Notes: generated by a model not told the origin, from the sequence alone. Counted from the stretch's first letter, positions 1-18,357 are shown. The stretch is 64,000 bases of DNA from Ephemerocybe angulata (GCA_013368325.1 JAACJK010000225.1:310001-374000); one strand, 5' to 3'. Made by a program: numbers and translations.

Positions 1-3000
1 TCAGGAGGTGCACGCACCTATTCGCTTCCACTTGGAATGCGTTGAACACTCGTACAGCCCAGAGCATCATCGTACAGAATTCTACTGCCCTGTTGAGAGA
101 AAATCCGACGTTTGCGGCACTAACTGCGTGAGAGTATGTCAAATAGGTCGCCAATGACGCGGTAAACAAAGCCCCGAGCGTGTCGATTCGAATACCGATC
201 CATCTGTTGAGGTCATTGTTGATGCGACAAAGCATAGTGTAGTTATCTATCCGCTTCTGCGACGCATCTTTGAAAGAAGATTGCACGCCGTAAGCTCGGA
301 TTGACACTGGATAAAGAGTTGAGATCATGAGACTATGCTTGAGGCCAAACGCACCGATGCCAGCTATCGCTGCCCCGAAGTGCGCGATTACAGGAGCCTT
401 GGCATTACTGTTTAGAAGTAAGTTAGACTGACGGACGAAAGAAGCTACTGCGCTAATAACTGACCTCAGCTCTCTCTTTACAGATAGCTGAGCCTTGAGA
501 TACCGACGTCCAATATAGATCCCAGCGAAAGCAATGAGAATACCGGGTAGGGCGAATATAGGCGCGAAGAGTACTGCAGAGACAAACGAGATCAACATGA
601 TGACGATTTGGGCTACAAAGCCTTTGCCGAAAGACCAGAGAGGTCCGTCCACGGATCGAATGTCCTGGGTCACTCTCGTCGTGATTCGAGACACCGGGGT
701 TTCATCCAACCATCTGCGTCAACTCTTGACAATGAGAAGTGCTGGAATAGTGGAAAGTCACGTGCGTACCCACCTGAGCGTTGCGCCGAAGATAGAGCCG
801 CAAAGTAGTTTGTGTATCGTTCTGGAAGCCCGCATGACTCCACGCGTAAGATAGAGGTCGTTGAAAGCGTAGGTACTGATTGCTAGTGCAAGTATGCCCG
901 AAAAGACGCCCATATACCTGGAATGGCGTAAGCGCCTTCGTAAGCGCCTAATATTTTGGAGGTGCGCACCACACCGCGTGAACACTGCCAGGGGGCGCAT
1001 ATTCGTACTGAGAGCTCCAATACCCCAGAAACCAGGTCGCAAAGCTGTACAAAAAAGCTTCGAAGAACACTGCAATGGTCCAGATCGAGAAAAAGAGAAG
1101 AGTTCGGTCCCCCCCAGCCGATTTGAGGAGCAACCGAAGTGGGTCCCAGCTAACGTTTCCATGTTGGATTTCCTCTGCTACCACGAGTTTTCCATTAGAC
1201 TTCTTATCCGTCCCCACACAGTTCAACTGCTCTTGATGAGGTTCAATTGTCAGGTCCGCATCCATGGCACTCCCGTAAGTGTTTTCAGGGTCCATGCGCC
1301 GTTCCGCTGCGAGCGCTGCCGATACATCCTGTTCACGACTGGTAACAACGCCGTCGGGGGTGACTGAGATTATAAAGTCTGCAATGGGGCCTGCAAGTGC
1401 GATGTTGTGCGTCTTATCCAAACATTATGTTCAATAAAAGGCTGGCAGTGCACGGATGCCACGCACCACAAGAAGAACAGTCCGGCCTTGCACGAGGTCG
1501 CCTTGAAGACACTTCGATACGACCCATTTTGATCTGAGTGACCACAAAGATTAGCTTTGAGTCGTACAAACCGTTGGAAGTAGAAAACCTCACGTATGAA
1601 CATCGAGTGCCGCAAGGACGTCATCCAGCAGTATCACCTCTGCACGTGAGTATATGGCTCTGGCCAACGTCAAGCGGGCCTTTGTCAAGTAATGTCAGTC
1701 AGTAGATTATACTTTGTTTTCCGGGATCATTCCAGACCTTTTGACCACCACTAGATTCGATGGCAGTGGCGGTCGTTAGCACACAGACATGGTAATATAG
1801 TGAAAAGCCTACCTCAGCGTTAAGCCGCGCTCTCCAACCTCAGTTTGATCGCCGGCTTCGAAGAGCTCCAGATCTTGCTCGAGAGCGCATTGGTATAGAA
1901 CTGTGGCCGACATGACTGTAAGCACCACCCAAATTCTAGAAAGTAATACGTTTTACCTTTTCTGTAGCGACCTTCGTCATAAGCTGAATGGAAGATGATA
2001 TTCTCGCGCACGGTCTCGTTCTGGACCCACGACTCTTGTACGGCAAACGCAACCCCTCCAGCACGAGGGAGATTGAAGGATGAATCGAGTTGTGTCGGAG
2101 TGAAGTGCATTTCCCCTGTCAAGGGTAGTTCGTCATTTCAAAAGGACACTCATAAAAAGACGAAAGGCGAACCAAGCAGTGCCATCAAGAGCGACGTCTT
2201 GCCTGACCCCGTGGGTCCAACAATGAGATTTATCTTCCCCTTCGCAAAGCATAGCTCTCCGGGAACGGTAAGCTTGAACTGAGAGGACGATGCTGGTGTC
2301 CCTGGACTACGTTCAGGCACCCACGTAAAGCTGGCATTTCTGAATCCAATCACGTTGTCCTCTGGTTGGGTATGCACTTCCACGGGGCAATCATCCGAAA
2401 GCCCTGAACCCTCTCCAGTCTTGCTGTAGGTGTCAAGTAGCTCCGTTGTTTTGAAGAAAGTGTTGAACCGGTCAAGGGACACCTTTCCTGTGATAAAAAA
2501 GGACAGGATCATGCTCCCTCTCCCAAGTTCATCTCGCATCATGTCGAAAAGCATCATACTTGAGAACACAATGGCAGCTAGTTGTGTAATCGTTATCAGG
2601 GATGACATTTTGGGACGCAACTTGGTAGGGTGCAGATGTTCCACTCACAAGTCAACTGAATTTTCATCACTAAGGTCGCGATAGAGTAACTGGCGAGCAT
2701 GGCAAGCGTTGGAATTATCGGACTAGATGTGTATCGAAGTCAATGCTACAATCATGTCAGAAGAGCTCAGTAGGCATACGTCACCACTGATATCGATACC
2801 TGGAGGATCTAAATAGGTATACCGTGAGCTTCGGGTATACACTGCATGAAGGAAGGAATAATCCAGGATGTGATTTTTACCTTTACTTTCCATGCCCATT
2901 TCAGCTCCTCGTCTCGGCGGACGTCGATTTTCTCCTGGATCTTGCGCTCCCATCCAAATAATTTGACCATCCTCAGAATGCTCATTGCTGTGGAAGCAAT

Positions 3001-5010
3001 GAGGATAGGCAATACTAAGCGACGGTATCACTGAATCTCGGTCGCTCAAACGCACCTTCGATAACAGTTTGGGTACGGCTGTCAGTCTTCTTTAACTTCT
3101 CGGCCTGGAGGACTTGCAGCTTCGCCGTGAGATATCCGGGGACCGTGAGGAGCAGGACGACCAAGGTTGATAGCCCGACGATTGCACTACAGTAGAAGGG
3201 CGTGGGTGGGTTTCCTCGATGTGGGACTATCAGGCGAGAAGCGCTCGTACCTCCATCCAAGGAGGGCATAAAGAAACACAGTGCATCCTATCATTTGCAG
3301 TGGGATGGTGTAAACTATCAAGAGTCCCCGTAAGCTAATCGTCAAAATGAGTCGAAGAAGGGCTTACACAAAAGAATGAAGTCGCGAGAGCCCGTCACAT
3401 TCGCCAAATCGACAGTAATGAGGTTGTTGAGTTTCCCGATAAAGTTGGCAGTATCTTTCTCCTTGTCCGAGTTTAATTCAGCACTTTCATCCCCTTCAGG
3501 TGAACTCTCTGCTTGGATACGAATACGAAGGCTATGGTCGAATACGAGCTGAGCTAGGATGGACTCAATTCGGGCGAAGGCGGCATTCATAATCGACACA
3601 GAGGAGTTGAAGCCCATAGAGCCCAAGATCGGTGCCGTGAACATACATGCTAACCAAAACCACGGCTTAATTCCTGTCGTTTGCTCTTGACCAGATTGCA
3701 GGATGCTGAGAAATCCATTAGACCGAATCAAAAGGGTAAGGCGACCAAACTAACGTCAGCAATCGATTGACGGACAAGGGGGCAACGAATTGGAGCAAGG
3801 TGTGAACGGTCATCGAAGTAACCGCAGCAAAAAGGTCGAGTCCTGTTAACAATCTCAGCTCGACTAGGGAAGGCTGATTATCGAACTGCCGTACCGAACA
3901 TCCGCAGGAGAGGAAACGCAATGTGGCGCGCTTCGCGTATCTTCTGCGTATCTACATACTATCAAAATGTTCAGTCGTGTAAAACGCGCGCGTCTAGCAT
4001 CAAAAGACGAACTGGAATTGCGCGATCTGCTAGGAAACGTGCGCGATCGTAGTCTGCCATGGGCGGTAGCGCCTCCGCGCTAAGATGCGATGTCCTGTTC
4101 GCCACGGTGATTGTTGGGCTCAGGTAAGTGAATGTCAAAGTTGAGAGAAGTGAAGCGGTTTGCTCTGGATGCAGCCGATCCGCAGTATCCTAGAGAAGGA
4201 CTCTTAACAAGAGAATTTTGAGGAAAGGAATATCAAGACTACCTTTGGGTTGAGAGGCTTGTACACAGTGGGAACGATGAGAGGAATGACCACAGCTGTC
4301 AATGCCAACAGAATGAACCTCGCCCAAAGGAGTCCAAGGCCATCGCTGAGATCGCGAAGCTCTCCCCCGTATCTCGCCAGAGGCCACACATCGCGGTACA
4401 CGTAGACACCGAGTTCCACGAGCAGTACACTAACGTTGATCTGAAGAAGGAGCTTGCGCCAGGTTGAATAAATGACGGCGGCACCAGCGAGGAAGAGCGC
4501 ATAGGTCTGCCGAAAGTTCGGTTCAGTAGCTCTTAGCTTCGGTTAAGTCGCTCACATTCGCAATCAGTAACGCGGTATCGGTGCTAGGGAAAGGCTCTCC
4601 GAAAGGCGACAGTAGGTCGGTGCTGGGGATCGAGAAGGCAGACAATCCAACGAGCGCGCAGCAGCATAGGACTCGGGCGACTGTGAAGAGCAAAACCGTA
4701 TTCCCTCCGTTCCTGCTAACGAGACTTTGGTTGGCTTGCTCTTCCCTTGGGCTAACCTCAGGGGCTTCTGGGAGCGTCGATGACAGCTTCTTGGCTCTGT
4801 AAAGCTTCACGAAACGCCATGTAAGTGGGACGAGAGAGAGCAGCGCTACGATACTAGGTAGGTAGAACAGTCCATTGTCGCTAAGTTATCGCGTTAATGA
4901 TGCATTCCCTTGCAGATCGCGAGCCCACCGACTCACTCCCAGTCAGTTTGCCAGACAAGTGGCCAGCTGCCACCAAAACGCTCTTGAATGTAGGTGTATC
5001 TATCGCTCAT
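1..5010 (-). CDS. ABCC-family ABC transporter, 3' end beyond window (paralog 1)
   Basis: Membrane ATP-driven exporter of the ABCC (MRP/YOR1-like) family; substrate unknown. Read right to left, a short first exon starts at ATG 5010 (MSDRYTYIQERF...). It is followed by an N-terminal multi-pass region (about 4890-4210), TMD1 (about 4150-2650), NBD1 and most of TMD2; NBD2 lies off the left edge. NBD1 shows Walker A GPTGSGKTS near 2220, the signature [15 protein letters not shown] and Walker [12 protein letters not shown] near 1650. The signature is split: T-GGT-GGT-CAA-AAG is a 13-base exon (1738-1750) with introns on both sides, an arrangement not seen in the three paralogs on the plus strand. 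TMD2 shows LDETPVSRITTR near 690 and DLNRWIGIRID near 200. All exons I followed stay open, so it looks functional rather than decayed. It is the most divergent of the four copies. Confidence 0.9.
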
Positions 5011-5467
5011 GTCGCCCGAGGTGAGTGTTCAAGGAAAACGAGTGAATGTACGAGAAACACGGTAGCTCCTGCGAAGTTGACAGAAGCCTGGCATGTTACG
5101 GGAGTTCGACTGCGGAGTGCGCACGTTGAGAGGTGAAGAAGAGTGATGAAAGCCCGCTCAGAGAGTGTGACGGCGGAAGAGAAAAGGCCGGAAGTGTTAC
5201 CATCAAGCCTTAGGTGATTTTACCACGAGGCCATGGGCGCTTAAAGACGATTGACCCTTTCTTCCGAGGGAATATATGGAGCTGGGGATTCGTCAGAGCT
5301 GCGGAAGAGAAGGGCATGTTGAAACCCTATGAGGGGCCCCTGGCCGCCTATCAGCCCCTATCAATTGGTCGCAAAATGAGTGGACAGGCACGAGGACATT
5401 GCAATTGCTCAGGAAGAAAAAGATTTCAAAGATTCAAGGAATCAGGATTCAGGATATCCAAAACGAA
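5011..5467. other. Intergenic, 5' flank of ABC transporter 1
   Basis: This stretch separates the ABC transporter start from the tRNA gene. I see no gene in it; short open frames here lack family motifs or supporting splice structure. It must hold the promoter of the minus-strand transporter, but I see no clear TATA box. Confidence 0.5.
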
Positions 5468-5550
5468 GGTCCTACCAGGGTTCGAACCTGGGTTTCGAGA
5501 ATTTAATGAGTCATCAAAATCTCGAGTGATAACCACTACACTATAGCACC
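5468..5550 (-). tRNA. tRNA-Gln(UUG) with an intron of about 12 bases
   Basis: The minus strand folds as a eukaryotic glutamine tRNA. The A box is TAGTGTAGTGG. The anticodon stem CGAGA/TCTCG encloses a loop with anticodon TTG. An insertion of about 12 bases follows the base 3' of the anticodon, the standard intron position. The T arm is CCAGG-TTCGAAC-CCTGG. The acceptor stem GGTGCTA/TAGGACC has one G:G mismatch at the fourth pair, where many fungal tRNA-Gln genes read GGTCCTA. No CCA is encoded, as expected. The intron would be removed by the tRNA-splicing endonuclease, two of whose subunits are encoded in this window. Confidence 0.88.
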
Positions 5551-5854
5551 TGTACACCTCCACTAGGCGCTCTTACACCCCAGCTCAGTCTGTAAGGCTT
5601 AGTCAAGGGCTTAGTCGGAGAGAATTCGTCGGAAGGAGAGGGATGTGGTAAGTTAGAGCGGTGTTTTGCAAAAGCGTCGGTCCAGCCGTCTTGGCGAGTA
5701 AAATCCAGATGCATTTCATAATGTACAGTTTACAATCATGTGTACCAAGGTGCAAACACCCGCTGACTTGGTCAACGAAACCCACGATAAGTCCTCCCCA
5801 GAGAAAACTTGAAGGACTTGCATTCGGGTCGGTTTCATACGCACGCATACACCA
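5551..5854. other. Intergenic between tRNA-Gln and sulfite oxidase
   Basis: I see no gene here. The stretch contains the 5' flank of the tRNA and the 3' untranslated region of the sulfite oxidase gene. Confidence 0.5.
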
Positions 5855-7879
5855 CTAAGATTCAGGCTCGCGCTTGTATACCCTAGTCTTTGCCAGATAC
5901 TCCTCAGTGGGTTCAAGCTGGAATTCGAAGGGTTTTGTCAAGGGCTCGAACGGTATTCCATTCTCCTCGAGGTACTTGAGCCTTGCAGCAGTCGCGGGCC
6001 TTGTCTTGTTGACGCTATACACTTTGATGCTACACCACACATAAGTTAGGCGCCAGAGTGCAGTCTGAACGCTGGACTCACCGATGGGCAGATGAAGTGA
6101 CATGGAGGTCCCAGTTCCACGCGGAGCGCACGTAGGTAGGTTCAGTGTTATTGGACGAGTCCCACGTCCGAACGCAGAACTCGAGCCAACCTTCCGCATG
6201 GATGGGAACGTCGATCTTCCAGAGGCGCCAGGCGTGGTAGTGCTGCGGAAAGATATGGGAGAAATTCGTCAACCCCTGGGATTTCATGCGCAGATGGGTA
6301 GTACCTTCTCGGTCATGTCGTCTACCTCGACTGCATACCAGACACTCCCGCCATCAGGGGAAACCTCGACGCGTTCGACCCAGTTCCCACCTCCACTGTA
6401 CGCCCATCCGCGTAGAGTGATCTTGCCGTCGTGGATAATGACCTTCTTATCCGTCGGCTCGAGGATCGCACTTGAAACAGGCATCTGTTGGATCGAAAAC
6501 CCATTGGAGTATTTCGCATTCTGCTTTCCGATCTACATTGGGAGCATGAGCATCGCCCGGCGGGGAATATGGTTGCGAACCGACCTGAGTGGTGTAATAT
6601 AGATACTCCTGCCTCTGCACAGGGCCCATGCTCGGCTCAGTGAGCGCGTTAATCTTGTACAACCACTTGACACTTCGCGCTCCGATGTACCCGGTCACGA
6701 CGACGCGGAGGGGGAACCCGTGGATTTTTGGCAGGGGCTTTCCGTTCATCTCCCATGCGAGAAGGACCTCTTCGTTGGCTTTGACTTTGCGGTAGGGGAC
6801 GGAGACAGCGTAGTTGTAAACATTCTTTTTCCTGGGATGCAAGTCAGAATGACAGCGCTCCAGCGGTTAATGTGGGAGGTGAGAAAGATAAGGACGGACT
6901 TGAAGTAGGTATCGGCGCCGAGGAATTCGATGTGCTTGCACTCAGGTAGAACACCGCCGGCAGCATATTTGAGGACCTTCTTCAAAGCCACGCCCCGGTA
7001 TGTCGCTGTGCCTCTATGCTTTGGGTTAGTAACACGGCGAACCTGGGCAACATTGGCACACACATTGCTCCTTCGCCTATAAACAAGGTTAGAGCGCGTG
7101 TTGGCCAAGGAGAACAGTGTGCCTACCCCAAGGTGCGTTGATGAGCTCGTCTCCTTCTCCAGGGTACTCCTTTATTTGCTCTACACGGCGAGTCCCACTA
7201 CACTGAAGTGTCACAGTGACCTCGCTTTGTCTTTAACGCTTTGGATAAGCCCCCGAGCACCGCCTACTTGAGATTGAAACATACGTGAACTTGCTTGGGT
7301 CCTGCAACTCCTTCAAGGAAAGCTTGACCGGAGTGTTCACCAGACCGCCAATTTCCAACTCAAAGGCATCCTCGTTGATATCGGGGACTCCCCCGTGGTT
7401 TCGAATGCTGAAATACATCAGCGAGGATGACTGAGATGAACGGTCTTCACACATACAAGTGATATTTGTTATCAGTTAATCTGCCCTTGAGGAGCTGCTC
7501 AAATCGGGTCTCTCCGTTATAAGGGAACTGGAGGAGATGGATGATGTCAGGTTTCTCCTTCTGCACGACCTCCCAACTGTAGTCGACGATATGGCCGATG
7601 CCCAAGGCGTCGTGGTACTCCCGCCAGCGTGGGCTGATAATCACAGGGTTCGTGTCCGGGAGCGGGCGGTTTTGGAATTCTGGGGGGTCGCTGAACTTGT
7701 ATTTCGATAGGATCTCGTGGGCGAGGGCTTTCTTCTCAGGGTACTTCTCCCATTCAATGTACCTAGGCGTTGTACTTAAAATGACTACGGAGCGACATGG
7801 GTCAATGAATGACTTACCCTTTCCAGCCCGGTTTTTCCTCCTCGAAGGTTGTGTCCGGGGGAGAGATGACAGGTGCCAT
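5855..7879 (-). CDS. Sulfite oxidase (molybdenum cofactor enzyme, no heme domain)
   Basis: Oxidises sulfite to sulfate with a molybdopterin cofactor. Start is ATG 7879 (MAPVISPPDTTFEEEKPGWK), then a donor GTAAGT; stop is TAG at 5855-5857. The catalytic domain includes RNHGGVPDINEDAFELEIGG near 7400 and LQCSGTRRVEQ near 7190, where the Cys is the expected molybdenum ligand. GEGAMC and RGTATYRGVALKKVL follow across an intron near 7070. IHGFPLRVVVTGYIGARSVKWL near 6690 and the C-terminal dimerisation domain (KITLRGWAYSGGGNWVERVEVS near 6380; WDLHVTSSAH near 6100) complete the family pattern. No cytochrome b5 or FAD domain is present, so it resembles the short plant-type enzyme rather than nitrate reductase or animal sulfite oxidase. 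The C-terminus (KREPES) is not a typical peroxisomal signal. About 8 exons. Confidence 0.9.
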
Positions 7880-8218
7880 TGCGAGTAGTTCCTAGGACAG
7901 TGGGGGAAGGATGCGAAGTTGGACTTCTGCGAGGTTTATATGGCTTCGGAGACCAAAATGGTTTTGGGCGGGAATGTTGGAAGATAGGAAGAAAGGAGGC
8001 TGACTGAAGGATCGTCGAGTTCATATGTGCGTCAGGCAGAGACATACTTACGTAAAGTATAGGAAGTTGGCCAACCATAGGAGGTTTGCTGACGATCAGG
8101 AGCGTTCCATGGACATGTCCCAAATATAACCGCGTTCTTTATGATAAGTTGGATGTCGCTGAGTGAGCTTGGCCGTCAGGCGGTCACACAAACTGATAAG
8201 AGCTCAATGCGAGTGTTT
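7880..8218. other. Intergenic between sulfite oxidase and SEN15
   Basis: This holds the 5' flank of sulfite oxidase and the 3' flank of SEN15, both on the minus strand. The one longer open frame here has no recognisable domain and overlaps the first exon of sulfite oxidase out of frame, so I see no gene. Confidence 0.5.
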
Positions 8219-8770
8219 TTAGACTGGGGGCTTGACAATCCCTGCACTAATCTTGTAGTACACAATCGAAGCGTCTTCCGAGGTGACCGCCATGAACATC
8301 TTCTCGATACCAAGAGATGAAAATACCTTCTGAAGTCTAGAAGTTCATGTCAGCATACATACACGAGTAGTACTTCTTTCTCACCTTTCGTACGGAAATG
8401 CTTCTGCAAGGGAGCATGGGAAAACATATGAGAAATCTTCTGACACTCCACCTCCATCCTCCGCGCCCATCTTTCGCCGTCCACGGATCGCCGCACGCTT
8501 GAATTCATCTCCGAGGTCTACGACTGACACATCCAGCCACTGTTGTGCTGAGATAACGCGAGAAGGGTGGTCAATAAGTCGACGCGATACCGAGTCAGGT
8601 GGACGTACCGTATGTGATGTCGTTGTATGTTTGGAAAAGACTCGAAGCTGCTGACGGGTACTTTTTCAGATAGCCAGAGAGGATAGGATACTGAATACAG
8701 TTTTGTTGAGTCCGCTCAGTGGTCTTCTACCCAAGACACTGAGAAAACATACTGAAGGATGAGATTGCAT
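8219..8770 (-). CDS. SEN15: tRNA-splicing endonuclease subunit Sen15
   Basis: Non-catalytic structural subunit of the nuclear tRNA-splicing endonuclease, which cuts introns out of precursor tRNAs. Four exons join cleanly: MQSHPS (ATG 8770), then YPILSGYLKKYPSAASSLFQ and TYNDITY, then AQQWLDVSVVDLGDEFKRAAI to FPYER, then LQKVFSSLGIEKMFMAVTS and EDASIVYYKISAGIVKPPV, stop at 8219-8221. The HP...LxxYLxxYP, LFQTYND, QxWLDV and DxSIVYYK blocks are the Sen15 family pattern, and the length (about 125-130 residues) fits. It is transcribed away from the dioxygenase at 9018, with about 250 bases of shared upstream DNA. The splice joins give a continuous frame, so the gene looks intact. Confidence 0.88.
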
Positions 8771-9017
8771 GGTGGAAGTTGGAACGAAGGTGCAGGCCCG
8801 GGGGCCTGGGGAACTGCTCTCAATGATTCGATCTAATCTTATCTTATCTGCGTTAGCACTGCCCCCGGCCTTCTCATTGAGAGCAAGTGCACCTTTCCCC
8901 GTCGCCCGAACGTTTCTCTCACTGCGACGCACTGCCTGTCACTGCAATATGACTCGATACTTCGTTTGTGACATTTAAAGGGCGGGAGAGGGCCTTCTGG
9001 ACACTTCCTCACCCAGA

Positions 9018-9788
9018 ATGTCGTTCAAACTCTCCACAACGCCACGGCTTGAAGCCACCAGCTCCCGAATCGACTTCTCCTTGACAGACCTGGCAGACAG
9101 CTATTCGGGTTTCTACGCGACCGTTCTCGACAATATATTCACGGAAGAGGAATGCAATGAACTCATCAAGCTTGCTGGCTCTCCTCCACATCAATGGGAG
9201 CCAGCTGGTTTAGGGCGAGAAGGGAAGGTAAACTCGGACTTTCGCAACAGTGACCGCTCGCTCGTATTCGATGACAAGATATCGCAAGCCATCTATGAGC
9301 GACTTTATCCTCTCGTACCGGAGATCCACGAGATTGAACCTACTGGGGAATGGTGCAGGATTACTGGAAAACCCGGAAGGACGAAGCAAATGCCAACATG
9401 GACATGTCTTGGGTACGTGGACCTCTTCACTACCCGAAATGCTGTCTAATGGTCCCTCCAGAGTCAACCCACGACTGAGCTTCCTGCGCTACGGCCCCGG
9501 TCACTACTTCAAACCCCACTGTGACGGGCTCATTGAAATACCCAAAGGCCAGAAAGCTTTTGTTACTCTCCATCTATACCTTAACGAGAGGGACGAGCAT
9601 GGAAACAAGCTGGAAGGGGGCTCAACTCCTTCTGGACACCCAACAAGAAACACTTCCTCGATGTAGAACCCAAGATTGGGCGTGTGCTGGTGTTCCAGCA
9701 GCGCTGTCTCGTGCACAGTGGGGAGGAGGTTACGGCTGGGATCAAATATACGATGCGGAGCGACTTTATGTTCAAGAATAATCGGTAG
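9018..9788 (+). pseudogene. 2-oxoglutarate/Fe(II) dioxygenase (prolyl 4-hydroxylase-like) with apparent frameshift
   Basis: Prolyl 4-hydroxylase-like oxygenase. Exon 1 (9018-9412) gives MSFKLSTTPRLE... with GFYATVLDNIFTEEECNELI. A 49-base intron (GTACGT...CAG) follows, then VNPRLSFLRYGPGHYFKPHC and DG. HCDG supplies the first two iron ligands, VHSGEEV the distal His, and GIKYTMRSDFMF the 2-oxoglutarate-binding region, ending at TAG 9786-9788. The two halves are not in one frame. After KLEGGST (about 9630) the frame closes at 9664-9666, while FWTPNKKHFLDVEP continues two bases offset. No GT-AG pair can join them without removing conserved residues. A single missing base, near a run of five G or the CTCC that follows, explains it. 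This is either a sequencing or assembly error or a real recent null allele; everything else looks well conserved. Confidence 0.78.
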
Positions 9789-10006
9789 ATACACTTTCTG
9801 GCTCTTGAAGTGGCTCGAAGCCCCTATCGATTGACGCGACGCGTTGTTGTTACGTGTTTTGAGCCCACTTTTTGGACTCTTGCAGAGCAGTGCCATCGGG
9901 AGATCCCAAGCGATGAGCTCGTATGATCTGGAATTCAGGCGAGGTTAGTGATATGTATCGATGGTCGAGGAATCACATACGCACCCTACAGTCTGCTTGC
10001 GTACAA

Positions 10007-11602
10007 CTACAACGATGGTTGAAAAGATATGAGATTGAGAAGTACGCCTGCTTTTTTCAGGGCCTGTTTTGTAAATGGGCTGCAGGATCCGACCGTGGTC
10101 GGGTGCTGGAATGAAACGGTCAAAATGCAGGGACCGTAACGCTTCGCTCTACTGAAGTCCCGGAGCTCGGATTGATATTCATAAGTCCTTGGAAGAGAGA
10201 GCAGCTTGAGATGCTCGAGGGAAGGAAGATTGGGGCTGATGACAAGGTCCTGATTTTCGCCTGTGGTCTCGAACAATTTGTCGCCGAATTCGACCCACTG
10301 GAGAGTAAGTCCCTTTAGCAATGGGAGATTCGACAAGCAATGGCGAAGATCCGCAGCCGGTACGTCTGTGTTAGAGATTCGCAGAGCTTGTAGGCCTTCA
10401 GATGCATTCGAGGCCCTGAAAAAGTCGTGGAGGGTCGCCCCGAACTTGTCGTCAACTATCCTGCCATATTCCAGGTCGAGGTCGAGGTCGGAGAGAGCGG
10501 GCATTGCAAGGTATTTGAGGATAGAGCTTGTCTCGGAACGTCCAATGCTGAATTTCTGAACTTTCGGAAGTACAACCCTTGACTTGGCAAGCCCAAGTAG
10601 TTTGGGTTCGCGCTCGTCGAAAAGATCAAACCGAGAGCCACATGTAATGGTGAGGGTTTCCAGATTCTTGCAGCTTTCTAGTAGGGAGAATATCTCTGTC
10701 CCGTACCAGTCGAGTTCGATTGCGAAGGTCGTTAATTGGTTTAGCAGCTTAACGGGGATGATCACCATTGGGTCACCATCGCCTTCAACGCCCACCACCA
10801 AGTCGGATGGAAATTCAATGTTCAAAGAAGCCACGAAGGGTAGATGTTGGAACACGAAAGGTTCGTCCCATTCCCGGCCCTCTTGGTAGGGACATTGAAG
10901 TCGGAATGATCGTAAGGTATCCCAAGGACAAGGCCCGGACAACGACTTTTTGGCAGAGTTAATGGCGTCGATCCAATTAACGAAGCAGCCCACGTGGATG
11001 CTAAGGAGTTCGAAATGATCAAGGGATGGGCCTGTTGTCAAAAGCTTAAGCAGCTCTGGGTTCGTTAAAAGGCAAGGTACCTCCTCCGAAGTGCATTCGC
11101 AACCACTGCCGTCGAACTGAAGCGTCTTAGGCAGAGCGCCCGACCTATTCAACCACGACACCATACGACCGTACGCCCCGTCTTCCGGTGGGCGGATGAG
11201 TTGAAGACCACTCCAAAGCTGGTGAGCGAGGAGGGAGGCGTTTTGCCAGGATTTGCACACCCGCCCAAGGTCCCTCAACATCTCCCTGCCATCAGGATCC
11301 AGAACATCTGGAAGCACCAATGCAAAAATTTCTCCTAGTATCTCCATCGGCATCCGACGCACTGGAGAAAGGATTGCTCGAAGTTGTTGCCGCTCTCCTT
11401 CCAGAGCGCCGAGTTGGCTCTGGAGCTTGAAGATCGTTTTCGATAAGTTGCAAGGAGCAAAAAATTCTCACTTGCCTGGCTCGAACAGGCGACCCTGAGA
11501 TTTGCTTAAACCATTGATCGTTTGTTTTACCGACGCCGCTTGTGAGGAGTTGGGAACATTGTTGCTGTTGAGGAGGTCGTAGAAGTCATTGTGTCGAGGC
11601 AT
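10007..11602 (-). CDS. F-box protein
   Basis: Likely substrate adaptor of an SCF ubiquitin ligase. Exon 1 (11602-11472) starts MPRHNDFYDLLNSNNVP. A short intron joins to exon 2 (11417-10007), reading NQLGALEGERQQLRAIL then SPVRRMPMEILGEIFALVLP. The helix ending in ERQQLRAILSPVRRMP directly before the F-box is a common arrangement in agaricomycete F-box families. The rest (about 400 residues) contains irregular leucine-rich segments such as LETLTITC and LEHLKLLSLP that may bind the target. With this splice the protein is 513 residues. The target cannot be deduced. The gene is head to head with ABC transporter 2 across about 550 bases. Confidence 0.82.
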
Positions 11603-12152
11603 GCTTGGTCGCGTCGATATGAGGTTCGGAAGCAAGTTGCGTGAGGGTCGTGCGCGCATCACCGCCCCAGAGACTGAAGGTTCGAGCTGAGCTCGAAAAA
11701 CGCCCATTAACCGAACCTAGTGGCGACGTTCGGACTCTCCTTTGCTCTCAACCGCCATATCGCCATGATGAGAACTCCGGTCGCACATTCGAATACGCCT
11801 TAAGTTCTTCCAGTCGCGATATCGAACCGCCTTTCTATCTTGACTGTGCGACCGAACTTGCACATGGACTGAGGTTATATTTGGCTGCTGTCCTCAGAGG
11901 ATGGATCCGAAATAGACGCATTTGCCAATTCCATTACCATAGCCTCATGCTAGCCTCATGGTACTTGGAAGGTACAGTACGGCAAACCATGTAACCCGGC
12001 ATCCATGGAGGCTTCTCACCAATTGTCAAGCATCTTCTGCTTCTCCCAAACGATATCATTGGAAGCAATTGCTGGCGCCCTATCCCCGGCTCGCATGAAA
12101 TTGATATAAGCAGGGTTGAACATCGTGTGTGTGCAACAGGCGATATCTCGCT
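11603..12152. other. Divergent intergenic region, F-box gene / ABC transporter 2
   Basis: Shared upstream region of two genes transcribed away from each other. An open frame on the plus strand (11641-11994) has no recognisable domain and I do not treat it as a gene. No clear TATA box was seen. Confidence 0.45.

Positions 12153-18357
<6,205 letters not shown>

Noticed and set aside
1670..1760. Apparent loss of the SGGQ signature in ABC paralog 1, suggesting a pseudogene
   Set aside because: The motif is present on a 13-base exon (1738-1750); splicing restores [15 protein letters not shown].
11641..11994. 117-codon plus-strand frame between the F-box gene and ABC paralog 2
   Set aside because: No recognisable domain, and it overlaps the probable promoter region of both divergent genes.
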